Below the pieces are notes generated by a model. The model was not told where the DNA came from. It saw only the letters and a list, made by a program, of their open reading frames with translations, and ran no database searches. A stretch of DNA of 10,662 nt from DATEMK01 sp035275625 (lineage in GTDB: Bacteria; Bacteroidota; Bacteroidia; AKYH767-A; OLB10). The translations under genes and the position numbers were made by a program. Below, in pieces: positions 1 to 7,338 of the stretch (within the stretch, counting starts at the first letter, position 1; each line of letters starts with the position of its first letter). The stretch spans positions 1 to 10,662 of the forward strand of contig DATEMK010000080.1 of assembly GCA_035275625.1 (NCBI GenBank), in the 5' to 3' direction.

Positions 1-875
1 GCACTCATTATATCAAATGAAAGGTAAATAGGGCACTCAATAAAATTAAAATCGGCCATATTTTTATAATCCTGATTAATGACGTACATTGGCTCTCCTT
101 CGCTATCCATTTTTGTAAGACCTCCGAATATGGGAATGGGACTCTTATTTTTTTTGTCAAATCTTTCTATCGCTTTTAATAAGTTATTTCTTGCATATAG
201 AAGACTTTCATTATGGTAATTAGAGGTATCATTTGTATTAACCTTTATATTAATCGTAAAGCTTATTCCAAACGGAATAAATGGATTAAGGGTTCTATTA
301 ATGTTTTCTGCAATATTCAATTGTTGTTTAACAATATTTTCCTGCTCTATATTTGTTTTTTTAAAATTTTCTGAAGCTGTTTCTGAAGACATTTTAAAAT
401 CATAATACAAATCAAAAACACTTTGAGAAAGACCTTTCAGCCGCGTAATATTTCTTTCAAATCTCATCGCATCCAGGGAATCCTGTGATTTCATTCTTGT
501 ATTTACTACTTGAAAATTATTAGTAATGGAGTCAAACCGATACATTTGAACAACAAATCTTTCTCTGAAAATCGAATCTTGTATTCTTTTTTCAATATCT
601 TCATTGTAAGTTTTGAGTTGATCAACTGACTTTTGGGCATACTGCACAAGATATTGGACAATACAACTGAGAAAAATAATTATCAACGTCATAACACCAA
701 AACCGGAAAGATGCTTCTTACCTGTTTTTTTATTTTCTTGAATGGTTTTATCAGAACGAACAGCAACTACAGCAGAAATAAGGGTGACGAATGCAGAAAG
801 TGTACTGATAACATCTTTATTTGTTAAAATCCATTCACTAAATACAGAGCCCAGAAAACAATTTATTATGATCAT
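1..875 (-). CDS. Partial membrane-anchored coiled-coil protein, 3' end beyond the left edge
   Basis: The minus frame starting with ATG at 875-873 is open without a stop to position 1, giving 291 complete codons; the C-terminus lies outside the window. An in-frame TGA sits four codons upstream of this ATG, so translation cannot start further out by more than a few codons. I do not recognise the family. The N-terminus has two hydrophobic segments (about residues 22-39 and 59-77) separated by a short charged loop with several lysines. They are followed by a long polar, helix-prone stretch (about 80-200) that looks like a coiled coil, and then a more globular part from about 200 onward. There is no cleavable signal peptide, so an inner-membrane protein with a large soluble domain is likely. 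It lies 159 bp downstream of the five-gene operon on the same strand, and a weak terminator separates them. Function unknown; confident only that it is a real coding region. Confidence 0.8.
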   Translation of the reverse strand, partial: MIIINCFLGSVFSEWILTNKDVISTLSAFVTLISAVVAVRSDKTIQENKKTGKKHLSGFGVMTLIIIFLSCIVQYLVQYAQKSVDQLKTYNEDIEKRIQDSIFRERFVVQMYRFDSITNNFQVVNTRMKSQDSLDAMRFERNITRLKGLSQSVFDLYYDFKMSSETASENFKKTNIEQENIVKQQLNIAENINRTLNPFIPFGISFTINIKVNTNDTSNYHNESLLYARNNLLKAIERFDKKNKSPIPIFGGLTKMDSEGEPMYVINQDYKNMADFNFIECPIYLSFDIMS

Positions 876-926
876 CTTTTTGCTTCAATGTTATTTCCAG
901 TTCAAAATCTTTCCTTTGGATTAACC

Positions 927-949
927 AAAAACAAAAAGCTCTCCTTTTG
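927..949 (-). terminator. Weak intrinsic terminator after the five-gene operon
   Basis: Read on the minus strand, a 7-bp stem (plus coordinates 943-949 with 932-938, one G-U pair) closes a 4-nt loop AGAG and is followed by five T residues (931-927). The stem is AT-rich and therefore weak. It lies about 85 bp after the stop codon of the last operon gene and before the next minus-strand gene at 875, the expected place for a terminator. Confidence 0.35.
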
Positions 950-1034
950 CCTTGAAATATATTCTTTGAGATAAAGCCGGAGCAGAAAACAGGTTATGCT
1001 GAACAGAGACGGAATCATAAACTTCAGGGGAAGT

Positions 1035-2255
1035 CTATTGAATTAAAATTTTTGCCACAGTAATTTTATCTCTTGTCATTACTTTAAGAAAATAGATTCC
1101 TTTAGGGCTGGCAGTTAAATTAATTTCTACTTCTGAATTGGTTAGTTTATTTTTCTCATAAATAATGTTTCCGGTAACATCAAAAATCCGGATGGTTTTT
1201 TCTGAGGTGTTATTATTGAAATTAATTTTGAAATTACCATTAGAGGGATTAGGAGTCAAATTAACAGTCAGGTCTCTTTTTAACTCACTTATCCCGTTTG
1301 GACTGCAAGCACATTGGGAAAAATGTTGAATTAAAAAAAGGTATCCTGAATTTATAGTCTGGTTGTAAATTAAATTTCCGCTTAAGGTATTAGCACCAAT
1401 CAAAGTATCGCCTGCTGTATAATAATAATCTCCTGTAAGCTGATTTATTAAAGAGCCTCCTCCTGCAGCTGCATTTAATCCTGGTGTCCACCCGGGATTT
1501 GAAACGTGTGTGACATTACCGGTATTTGGATTAATGGTTGAAAGATATGTTACTCCTGCGCTATAATCAACGGATGTACCGAAAATTTCATGTGTGCTGC
1601 ATTTTAGTGTTATATTGCCAAATGTTTCACCGGGTAAATCATTTACAGGAGTATTGAAAACAAACTGCCCGGTTGAAATATCCAATCCACTAATATTTAA
1701 ATTAGGTGCAAAATTCAGAAAACCATAAATGCCTGTAACCGGGTCTAAAAAACTGCCGCAGTAAGTACAAAAAAAAGTATTTGGGTTCAATGATGAGATT
1801 GTCATTATCGTATTTGTGGCAATGTTGTAATGAACAAAAGAAATACTTGCAGGATAGTTATTAAGAATTCCATAAATAGCGGAATCGCATGGATTGAACT
1901 GAATATTGAAAAGCTCAGCTGTGGAAGGGATAGGAAGCGGAATATTGGATAAAATAGTTCCGCTTACTGCATCAAATGTTATTAATGTATCCCCGGTACA
2001 GAAAAAATATTTTTGATGATAATTGTCAATTGTTGAGCTTGAAGATAACGACAAACTCCAGGGTGGAACCATCTGGAAGTTGGTAATCAAGCCTGTTGCA
2101 ATTTCAACTTTTGAAAAGTGAAAAATACCGGTGGATGTATTATTTAATGCATAAATGAAATTGGAAACCTGGGCATGTCCTGAACGGCATGCAATAATTA
2201 AAATGAAAATCTTTAATTTGAACATCCATGTTTTCATCACTTTGGTTTTCATCAT
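1035..2255 (-). CDS. Secreted propeller-like protein with T9SS type A sorting domain
   Basis: This 406-aa protein starts with a basic N-terminus and hydrophobic core ending in a plausible signal peptidase site after SGHAQ (residue 29). M1 gives 3 nt spacing from the upstream stop; M7 (ATG at 2237) would give a tidier signal peptide and is a real alternative start. Residues 30-315 contain degenerate repeats of the form 'xDxxTGxxxxN' (for example FDAVSGTILSN, LDISTGQFVFN, INPNTGNVTH), the pattern of YVTN/DUF4394-like beta-propellers. Residues 327-406 are a typical T9SS type A C-terminal domain: LTPNPSNGNFKI, IRIFDVTGNIIYE, a KGIYFLKV motif and a terminal KILIQ. The protein is therefore probably exported by Sec, then secreted or anchored to the surface by T9SS. 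It is the last gene of the five-gene operon. What the propeller binds cannot be read from the sequence. Confidence 0.9.
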   Translation of the reverse strand: MMKTKVMKTWMFKLKIFILIIACRSGHAQVSNFIYALNNTSTGIFHFSKVEIATGLITNFQMVPPWSLSLSSSSTIDNYHQKYFFCTGDTLITFDAVSGTILSNIPLPIPSTAELFNIQFNPCDSAIYGILNNYPASISFVHYNIATNTIMTISSLNPNTFFCTYCGSFLDPVTGIYGFLNFAPNLNISGLDISTGQFVFNTPVNDLPGETFGNITLKCSTHEIFGTSVDYSAGVTYLSTINPNTGNVTHVSNPGWTPGLNAAAGGGSLINQLTGDYYYTAGDTLIGANTLSGNLIYNQTINSGYLFLIQHFSQCACSPNGISELKRDLTVNLTPNPSNGNFKINFNNNTSEKTIRIFDVTGNIIYEKNKLTNSEVEINLTASPKGIYFLKVMTRDKITVAKILIQ

Positions 2256-2258
2256 TTT

Positions 2259-3200
2259 TTATTTAGTGCAAACCATTTTCTTTGAATCAATCACTTTATC
2301 ATTCACAACAAGGCTGTACGTGTAAATGCCACTTTTCAGATCTGAACAATAAACAAGTAATTCACCATCTCCTGTTTCACTAATTAAAACAGTTTTGAGA
2401 ATACGACCCGTATTATCATAAAAGTAAAGCTTTGCATTTTTTGAATCTTCCGGCAAAAACCATGTAATTGTTGTGCTTTGTGCAAAAGGATTGGGATCAT
2501 TTTGATTTAGAATTATGCTGTTTTTTGAACTAAGCTCTATTATTTGTTTATTAGGAAGGGTTGATCCTGTAACCCGCTGCGAAGAACAACATGCATTTAC
2601 TGCATCTTCCAATGTTGATAAGCGATCATTAATGGTATCAATAATTTGTTGCTGACTTTTTATTGCTTCAACCAAATAAGGAATAAAACCATTATAATCA
2701 ATTCCTTTATATCCATGGGACTCAGCAACAAGATCAGGTAATACTTGTTCGACATCCTGCGCAATGAATCCGTAATGGTAGCCAGTAGAATCGGGGGAAT
2801 CGGTTACAACAGAATCAATTATCTGCCTATACTGATATTTAACCCCGTGCAATGCTTTAATAATAGAAAGAGAACTGTCAATTGATGCGATATTTGTTTT
2901 TAGTAACGAGTCAGAGCCGTAATGGAAATATGCTGCCCAAAGGTGATTAAAACCAGTCGTAGTATACCAAAAATCAATTTTACCCGTACTGGTGCCTATT
3001 TCTGTACCAGGGTTATCCGGAAGAATGCGAAAGGTATTATTGTTTCCGGTTAAAAAAATTCTTCCGTTAACATGTAATTTACCAATTGGATTATTTGTTC
3101 CAATTCCAATATTCCCTGAATTCACAACTCTTAATTGGCTAAAAGAAGTTAAGTAAATAAATTGCATTAGAATAATGAGTAAAGTTGATTGATTTTTCAT
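2259..3200 (-). CDS. Tail-fibre-like protein with S74 chaperone domain and T9SS sorting domain
   Basis: This 313-aa protein has a signal peptide (hydrophobic 6-20, cleavage near FSQ at 22) and a short fibre repeat at 26-46 (NSGNIGIGTNNP, KLHVNG). A peptidase S74 intramolecular chaperone domain follows at about 95-200. The visible S74 hallmarks are SDSLLKTNI at 96-104, YHYGFIAQDVEQVLPDLV at 141-158, the ID(Y)xGFIPYLVEAIK helix at 167-181, and the closing coiled coil with QQQIIDTINDRLSTLE. In S74 proteins the Ser and Lys of SDxRxK form the self-cleavage dyad; here S96 and K101 keep that spacing, but the usual Arg is Leu99. A T9SS type A domain occupies 229-313 (LNQNDPNPF, YDNTGRILKTV, LKSGIYTYSLVVN, KKMV). 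It is the fourth operon gene, 16 nt after the lipoprotein stop and 3 nt before the next start, suggesting coupled translation. Probably a trimeric surface fibre stub or adhesin. Confidence 0.9.
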   Translation of the reverse strand: MKNQSTLLIILMQFIYLTSFSQLRVVNSGNIGIGTNNPIGKLHVNGRIFLTGNNNTFRILPDNPGTEIGTSTGKIDFWYTTTGFNHLWAAYFHYGSDSLLKTNIASIDSSLSIIKALHGVKYQYRQIIDSVVTDSPDSTGYHYGFIAQDVEQVLPDLVAESHGYKGIDYNGFIPYLVEAIKSQQQIIDTINDRLSTLEDAVNACCSSQRVTGSTLPNKQIIELSSKNSIILNQNDPNPFAQSTTITWFLPEDSKNAKLYFYDNTGRILKTVLISETGDGELLVYCSDLKSGIYTYSLVVNDKVIDSKKMVCTK

Positions 3201-3216
3201 TTTGCTTTATTTTTTA

Positions 3217-3618
3217 TTATTGTTTTATCCCAGATACTTGATAAGTTGTTCCTTCTACTGCAGAACCTGTTCCTCCGCCAAATGTCACTTTATTTTTTGT
3301 TTCAAATTTTCCGCCAAATGAGCTACCTTGTCCTGAACCAGAAGAAGATAAATTACCATCTTCATCGAGAATGGGATAAATAGTTGTGTTAGGTAAATAA
3401 TGTATAGATATTTCATTATCATCAATGCCATAATCGATTTCCCCAAGAAAATTTATTAAAGTATCAGAATAAATGCTATCTATATTGTTGTATTCAGTTT
3501 CTTCCACAACAAATTGATAATGTCCAACATAATCTTCACGATAGTCTTTTTTCTTACAGGAACTAAGCATTCCTAAAATAATAAGAGTCATTGTGAATTT
3601 AATTATTTTTTTATGCAT
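3217..3618 (-). CDS. Small lipoprotein of unknown function
   Basis: I prefer the ATG at 3618 (133 aa) over the upstream ATG at 3648. It puts a compact signal peptide at the N-terminus, ending in a lipobox LSSC with C21 as the lipidated cysteine, and avoids overlap with the preceding gene's stop at 3639; the gap is then 20 nt. After the cysteine come KKKDYRED, a YVGHYQF segment and an acidic central part (about 40-80) that suggests a small beta domain. The C-terminal third is rich in Ser and Gly (about 89-122) and may be flexible. YVGxYxF followed by a conserved Gly/Thr tail resembles small Bacteroidota lipoproteins of unknown function, but I cannot assign a family. As third gene in an operon of secreted proteins it probably sits in the outer membrane as an accessory or anchor; that role is inferred from context only. 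Confidence 0.8.
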   Translation of the reverse strand: MHKKIIKFTMTLIILGMLSSCKKKDYREDYVGHYQFVVEETEYNNIDSIYSDTLINFLGEIDYGIDDNEISIHYLPNTTIYPILDEDGNLSSSGSGQGSSFGGKFETKNKVTFGGGTGSAVEGTTYQVSGIKQ

Positions 3619-3638
3619 TTTAAATAATTTTATATAAT

Positions 3639-4925
3639 TTATTGGCAAGTTACGATTTTAATTTCTGTTGTTGAACCAAAATCAGCTTTAAAACCTGGGT
3701 CAAGGATAATTGCCTCTATGGCTTTTAAAGAGATATTGCTTCCATTCGCGATTGATGCTGAACAGCCTGTACCTCCTAATTGAATGCGAGTTTTAGTTTC
3801 GTTATTATATCCAGAGAAATTATAATTACATGAATATAGCGGGTAACTACAATGGTAGTTTATTGATCCGGAATTACAATCATTATTGGCATCTGCAAAA
3901 AATGTCGTTCCAATAGGAATTTCAAAATCACCGCTAAAATTAACGTAATCAGAAGCGCGAAGGTATACATTTGAACCCGAAGAAACAGTATTTGTGCAAC
4001 CAGTACCGCCAATATTTATTAATTGTTTAACTTTATTGTCGTGAGTAGAAAAATTGTAATTACATGCATTAATTGATTGACTGCAATCATCTTTTAATTT
4101 ATACGCTCTCAAATAATCAACATACATTGTATATGGAAAACCTCCATAATAGTTCGGTAAATGATTAAGGCCTATACTAAAAATAAAACTAAGAGGGTCA
4201 CTTATTCCCGGATATGGATTAGTGCTATTCCTGATAATATTGTCATCAAAATACCAAATTATCTTACCCGGATCCCATTCAACAGCAAATTTATGATAAC
4301 TATTTAAAAAAGATGGAACAGAATTCTTTTGAGGATAATGAGTAGGATCGCATGTGAGACAGGTACTGCTTTGACCACTATAGCATACATGAATATCAGT
4401 AGGTACTTTATTCCAATTAGGATATTCGTAATTAGCTTCAATAATATCAATTTCGTTTGCGTCAAAACAATGATGATTTACATTGTTGCCTATTGTAGTC
4501 CAAAAGGCAGCGTTTACTTCAGTTTTCTGGTAGTACAATGCAGTTGCATCCGGAATCTTAATTAAAGCTTCTACATACCCGTATTGAAAATTAATTTTTG
4601 ATTGCACCCAACCTGAAGTATAATCGTAGGAGGAATATGAACATCCCCATGTGTTGCAACATGATGGGCAAGGTACGGTTTCATGTTTGATTGTTATTTC
4701 AAGTTTCCCATTATTGACACCTACATTATTTGATTTATACAGTTCACGAGGACCAGGATTACCATATGCATAATGATCGAAATCATTTGCAACGTACCAT
4801 GTATTTAAATCTAAAGAATTAAATTCATCGTAGAAATATAACTCCCAATTTGGATCATTTATGGGGGTTTGGGCAAAACTCAAGGACGATTGAACAATGA
4901 TTAAGATAAAAATAATTTTTTTCAT
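3639..4925 (-). CDS. Secreted GH16 family glycoside hydrolase with two C-terminal Cys modules
   Basis: This 428-aa protein has a clear signal peptide (MKKIIFILII to about A18-Q19) and a GH16 fold at about 24-276. Family signs are LYFYDEFNSLDLNTWY at the N-terminus, GWVQSK..FQYGYVEALIKIP, the catalytic motif NEIDIIEA (E158 nucleophile, D160, E163 acid/base), the H-F-AVEWDPGKIIWYFDD strand, and a closing MYVDYLRAYK. All three catalytic acids are present, so activity is expected. GH16 enzymes cleave beta-1,3/1,4-glucans or marine galactans; the exact substrate cannot be read. The catalytic domain has unusual Cys-rich inserts (CPSCC..WGC at 85-95 and C181, C189, C192). Residues 288-350 and 366-428 are two related modules sharing CNYNFS, GGTGC and an 'AxxxIxLxPGFxAxxGS'-like end. 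No T9SS domain is visible. Second gene of the operon, 5 nt after the first. Confidence 0.92.
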   Translation of the reverse strand: MKKIIFILIIVQSSLSFAQTPINDPNWELYFYDEFNSLDLNTWYVANDFDHYAYGNPGPRELYKSNNVGVNNGKLEITIKHETVPCPSCCNTWGCSYSSYDYTSGWVQSKINFQYGYVEALIKIPDATALYYQKTEVNAAFWTTIGNNVNHHCFDANEIDIIEANYEYPNWNKVPTDIHVCYSGQSSTCLTCDPTHYPQKNSVPSFLNSYHKFAVEWDPGKIIWYFDDNIIRNSTNPYPGISDPLSFIFSIGLNHLPNYYGGFPYTMYVDYLRAYKLKDDCSQSINACNYNFSTHDNKVKQLINIGGTGCTNTVSSGSNVYLRASDYVNFSGDFEIPIGTTFFADANNDCNSGSINYHCSYPLYSCNYNFSGYNNETKTRIQLGGTGCSASIANGSNISLKAIEAIILDPGFKADFGSTTEIKIVTCQ

Positions 4926-4930
4926 GGTTC

Positions 4931-6955
4931 TTAATCTTTATTTTTTTTAATTATTTCAATTTCTTTTTTAAGTTCAATGATATATAAAGTAAGCTCCTCA
5001 ACTTTTTCGAGAAGCTTTGCATCCATTTGTCCTAAATCAATTCCTGACTTAACAACTTCTTCAGCACTTGGTATATTAGGTAAATGATGATGTTCTTTAA
5101 TGAAAGTTTCCACATCGCTGAGAGTTCTGAGATGATATTTTTTGTCAAAAACCTTATCAGACCAGTCACCGGAAGTATGTACCGCAACTTTCACTTTTTC
5201 AGCCAGAATTCCTTTTCCAACATATAGCCCATAATCATAAGTTGAACCGGTATTATAATTTATACCCAATCCCCCGTCAATGATAACCTTGCCCTCTGAG
5301 GTTAAATAAACCAATTTATCAGAAGCGCCACCAAGCTTAAATTTGATACTTTCATTTTCAACAAATACCAATCCTTCACCCTGTATATATTTTGCAGTGT
5401 GATAAGAGTCACCGGCATTCCTAAAACTTAATTTGTTATCATTCATTGCCAATTGCCCGCCAACTTCTAATTTTGCCTGTGGATTAGATACTGTTCCAAT
5501 TATAACTTTTCCCGTATTTGTATTTAAAACAGTATTATAATTATAAGAGGAATTTCCGTTGATAATTAGATCAGCATCATCAGTATAAATATCATTCGTG
5601 GTTGAATTGCTGTTTGTACCCCCTAACCAAATAGAGTTTCCAACTTCTATTTTGTTTTCCACATGCAAATCATTCACGTTTAATGACGAACTGCTTCCGG
5701 TAGTGATAATATTACCACTGATTTTCAAATTTCCTGTAATATCAAGTTTTTCTGAAGGACTTGAGTTGGCTATTCCAACATTTCCATTATCATTTATTCT
5801 TATTCCTTCATCTCCTCCATCGTTACTGAGCCAATGACCATTTAATTTTATATTTTGTGAAGCTGTGTGGTTACCTAAAGATGGGACTACCCAACTTGCA
5901 TTTCCGCTTCCATCACCTTGCATTACATATCCGCTCGTTGCACCAGTAGTCATTTTTAAAGTTGAAGTTTCTAACCCGGTTGTTTTTGTAGTTCCATTAA
6001 CCTCTAATTTTTGTCCCGGTGTTGTGGTTCCTATCCCCACATATCCACTGGTTTTAATTCTCATTCCTTCACTTCCATTAGCATACATGATAAAATCATA
6101 ATTATTGCATGTACCTATAAAATTTTCAGAATTTGGGCCGCTTAATGAATTACCCGCTAATGTCCATGGAAATAATGATGTTTGGGAGCAGGCTTTAGGG
6201 GCAACCTGCAGTATCCCATTTGCATCCATAAAAAGAAGATCAAGCCCGGTAGATGAAACGTTTGCCGTTGAGCCTATTTTAATTTGCCCATTGCTTTTTA
6301 TTCGTAATCTCTCAACATTATTTGACCGAAAAGATAAATCCTGCGCATCTGTAGTGCCGATAAATTGAGTGGAGGGATCGGTATTTGTATTCCCGGTCAT
6401 GGTCCAGTCCGACCTGTCGGGCTTCGTTAAAGCAATACCATCGGATAAGACCGTACAGGAAGTTGCATCTGTTATCGTCATCCTGTAACTTCCTGCATCA
6501 AGGGAAGAAATATTCGCAGTGGTGGCACCGTTGGACCATAGATAAGTATAAGGAGCCACACCTCCCGCCACATTTGTGGAAATTGATCCGTTGTGCCATG
6601 TATAAGAGCTTAAATTATAATGTGAACCGTTTACAATATAATCAGACGTTGTAAACTGGTAAATGATCTGTGCAGGTTCTGTTATTGTAATACCATCGGT
6701 GGCTGTGTTGCTTGCCGCATCTGTGACAGTAACAGCGTAATAATTAGGTGGAAGCGTACTTATATCTTCAGTTGTGGCACCGGTGCTCCATTGAAATGTG
6801 TAAGGGGTTGTTCCTCCGGAGACAGTCAGGTTAACACTTCCGTTCCTGGCGTTATAACATGTTATGTTTGTTTTTGAAAGCTGGATGGCTAAACTTTGGG
6901 CATTAACAGCAGCTGTTAATGTGCATAAAATAAACAAAGAGATTAATTTTTTCAT
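4931..6955 (-). CDS. SprB-repeat and tail-fibre-repeat surface protein
   Basis: This 674-aa protein is the first gene of the operon. A signal peptide (1-20, cleavage near VNAQ) is followed by two SprB-type repeats at about 30-93 and 118-178 (PYTFQWSTGATTEDIS, PYTYLWSNGATTANIS, each closing with a VTDA/ITDA strand), as in gliding adhesins. Next come two copies of a module at 184-230 and 264-310: W-x-(M/L)-x-G-N, FIGTxxxxD, N-x5-RIK-x2-G, IG. Fibre repeats follow at 303-500 (GYVGIGTTTP, KLEVNG, GNVGIANSSP, KLDITGNLKI). The end, about 588-674, is a widespread Bacteroidota module: KVKVAVHTSGDWSDKVF, L-x2-VETFIKEHHHLPNIPSAEEV, GIDLGQMDAKLLEKVEELTLYIIELKKE, closing as a coiled coil. There is no type A T9SS tail and no S74 domain. 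It is most likely an oligomeric, probably trimeric, surface fibre; whether it binds polysaccharide, host or other cells is unknown. Confidence 0.9.
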   Translation of the reverse strand: MKKLISLFILCTLTAAVNAQSLAIQLSKTNITCYNARNGSVNLTVSGGTTPYTFQWSTGATTEDISTLPPNYYAVTVTDAASNTATDGITITEPAQIIYQFTTSDYIVNGSHYNLSSYTWHNGSISTNVAGGVAPYTYLWSNGATTANISSLDAGSYRMTITDATSCTVLSDGIALTKPDRSDWTMTGNTNTDPSTQFIGTTDAQDLSFRSNNVERLRIKSNGQIKIGSTANVSSTGLDLLFMDANGILQVAPKACSQTSLFPWTLAGNSLSGPNSENFIGTCNNYDFIMYANGSEGMRIKTSGYVGIGTTTPGQKLEVNGTTKTTGLETSTLKMTTGATSGYVMQGDGSGNASWVVPSLGNHTASQNIKLNGHWLSNDGGDEGIRINDNGNVGIANSSPSEKLDITGNLKISGNIITTGSSSSLNVNDLHVENKIEVGNSIWLGGTNSNSTTNDIYTDDADLIINGNSSYNYNTVLNTNTGKVIIGTVSNPQAKLEVGGQLAMNDNKLSFRNAGDSYHTAKYIQGEGLVFVENESIKFKLGGASDKLVYLTSEGKVIIDGGLGINYNTGSTYDYGLYVGKGILAEKVKVAVHTSGDWSDKVFDKKYHLRTLSDVETFIKEHHHLPNIPSAEEVVKSGIDLGQMDAKLLEKVEELTLYIIELKKEIEIIKKNKD

Positions 6956-7167
6956 GAGGATAAGATTTGATAGTTATATTTTAAAATATGTTTAATAATT
7001 ATATAATCATTAACTCCAGCAAGAAAACTCAGATATGATGGGATAAAATTTTTGGGTTTCTTAAATTATCTACAAAACACGAAAGTAATCTTCACACATG
7101 CAAAAAAAAGGATTGCGGGTTTTACGTAGTTTTTGGGTTATTTTCATATTTTGTCAGTTGCCGTTTT

Positions 7168-7189
7168 CATTGTCATAACATTGTCATAA
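7168..7189. repeat. Perfect tandem 11-bp direct repeat, possible operator
   Basis: CATTGTCATAA occurs twice back to back with no spacer (7168-7178 and 7179-7189). Its period is about one helical turn, so the two copies face the same side of the DNA, as expected for cooperative binding of a regulator. It lies about 213 bp upstream of the operon start at 6955 and about 110 bp upstream of a candidate plus-strand promoter. The bound factor is unknown. Confidence 0.5.
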
Positions 7190-7300
7190 AACTCCAATTG
7201 CCACTGCTTTATCATGATTTTTAAATGCCCTGTAATATTGATGAACAGGTAATTTCCATAGGTAAACGTAAAATAATTGTGTGTAACCTGCCTTAAACTA

Positions 7301-7330
7301 TTGACGAATGTTTTTTATAATTTATTTTTA
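7301..7330 (+). promoter_or_regulatory. Candidate Bacteroidota-type promoter for the plus-strand unit
   Basis: A -33 element TTG at 7301-7303 is followed after 19 nt by TATTTTTA at 7323-7330, one mismatch from the phylum's -7 consensus TAnnTTTG. Transcription would start near 7337, just before a hairpin at 7339-7368. The region is AT-rich, so a match this good can arise by chance. Confidence 0.35.
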
Positions 7331-7338
7331 ACAAATCC

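Noticed and set aside
633..924. Plus-strand open frames of 64 and 60 codons at the left end
   Set aside because: The minus strand here encodes the start of a membrane protein in a continuous 291-codon frame; the plus-strand frames are its shadows.
3189..3383. Plus-strand 64-codon frame across the S74/lipoprotein junction
   Set aside because: It covers the ends of two supported minus-strand genes and their 16-nt gap. Its hydrophobic look comes from reading AT-rich sequence.
5598..6654. Chain of plus-strand open frames (79, 78, 87 and 89 codons) opposite the fibre protein gene
   Set aside because: They lie wholly inside a well-supported 674-aa gene on the other strand, show no family features, and arise from the repetitive composition of the fibre repeats.
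2259..6955. Prophage or phage tail-fibre cluster, because of tail-fibre-like repeats and an S74 domain
   Set aside because: No capsid, portal, terminase, baseplate or integrase gene is present. The products have signal peptides, a lipobox and T9SS tails, so they are cellular surface proteins.
7168..7189. CRISPR array
   Set aside because: Only two 11-bp units with no spacer between them, and no cas genes nearby.
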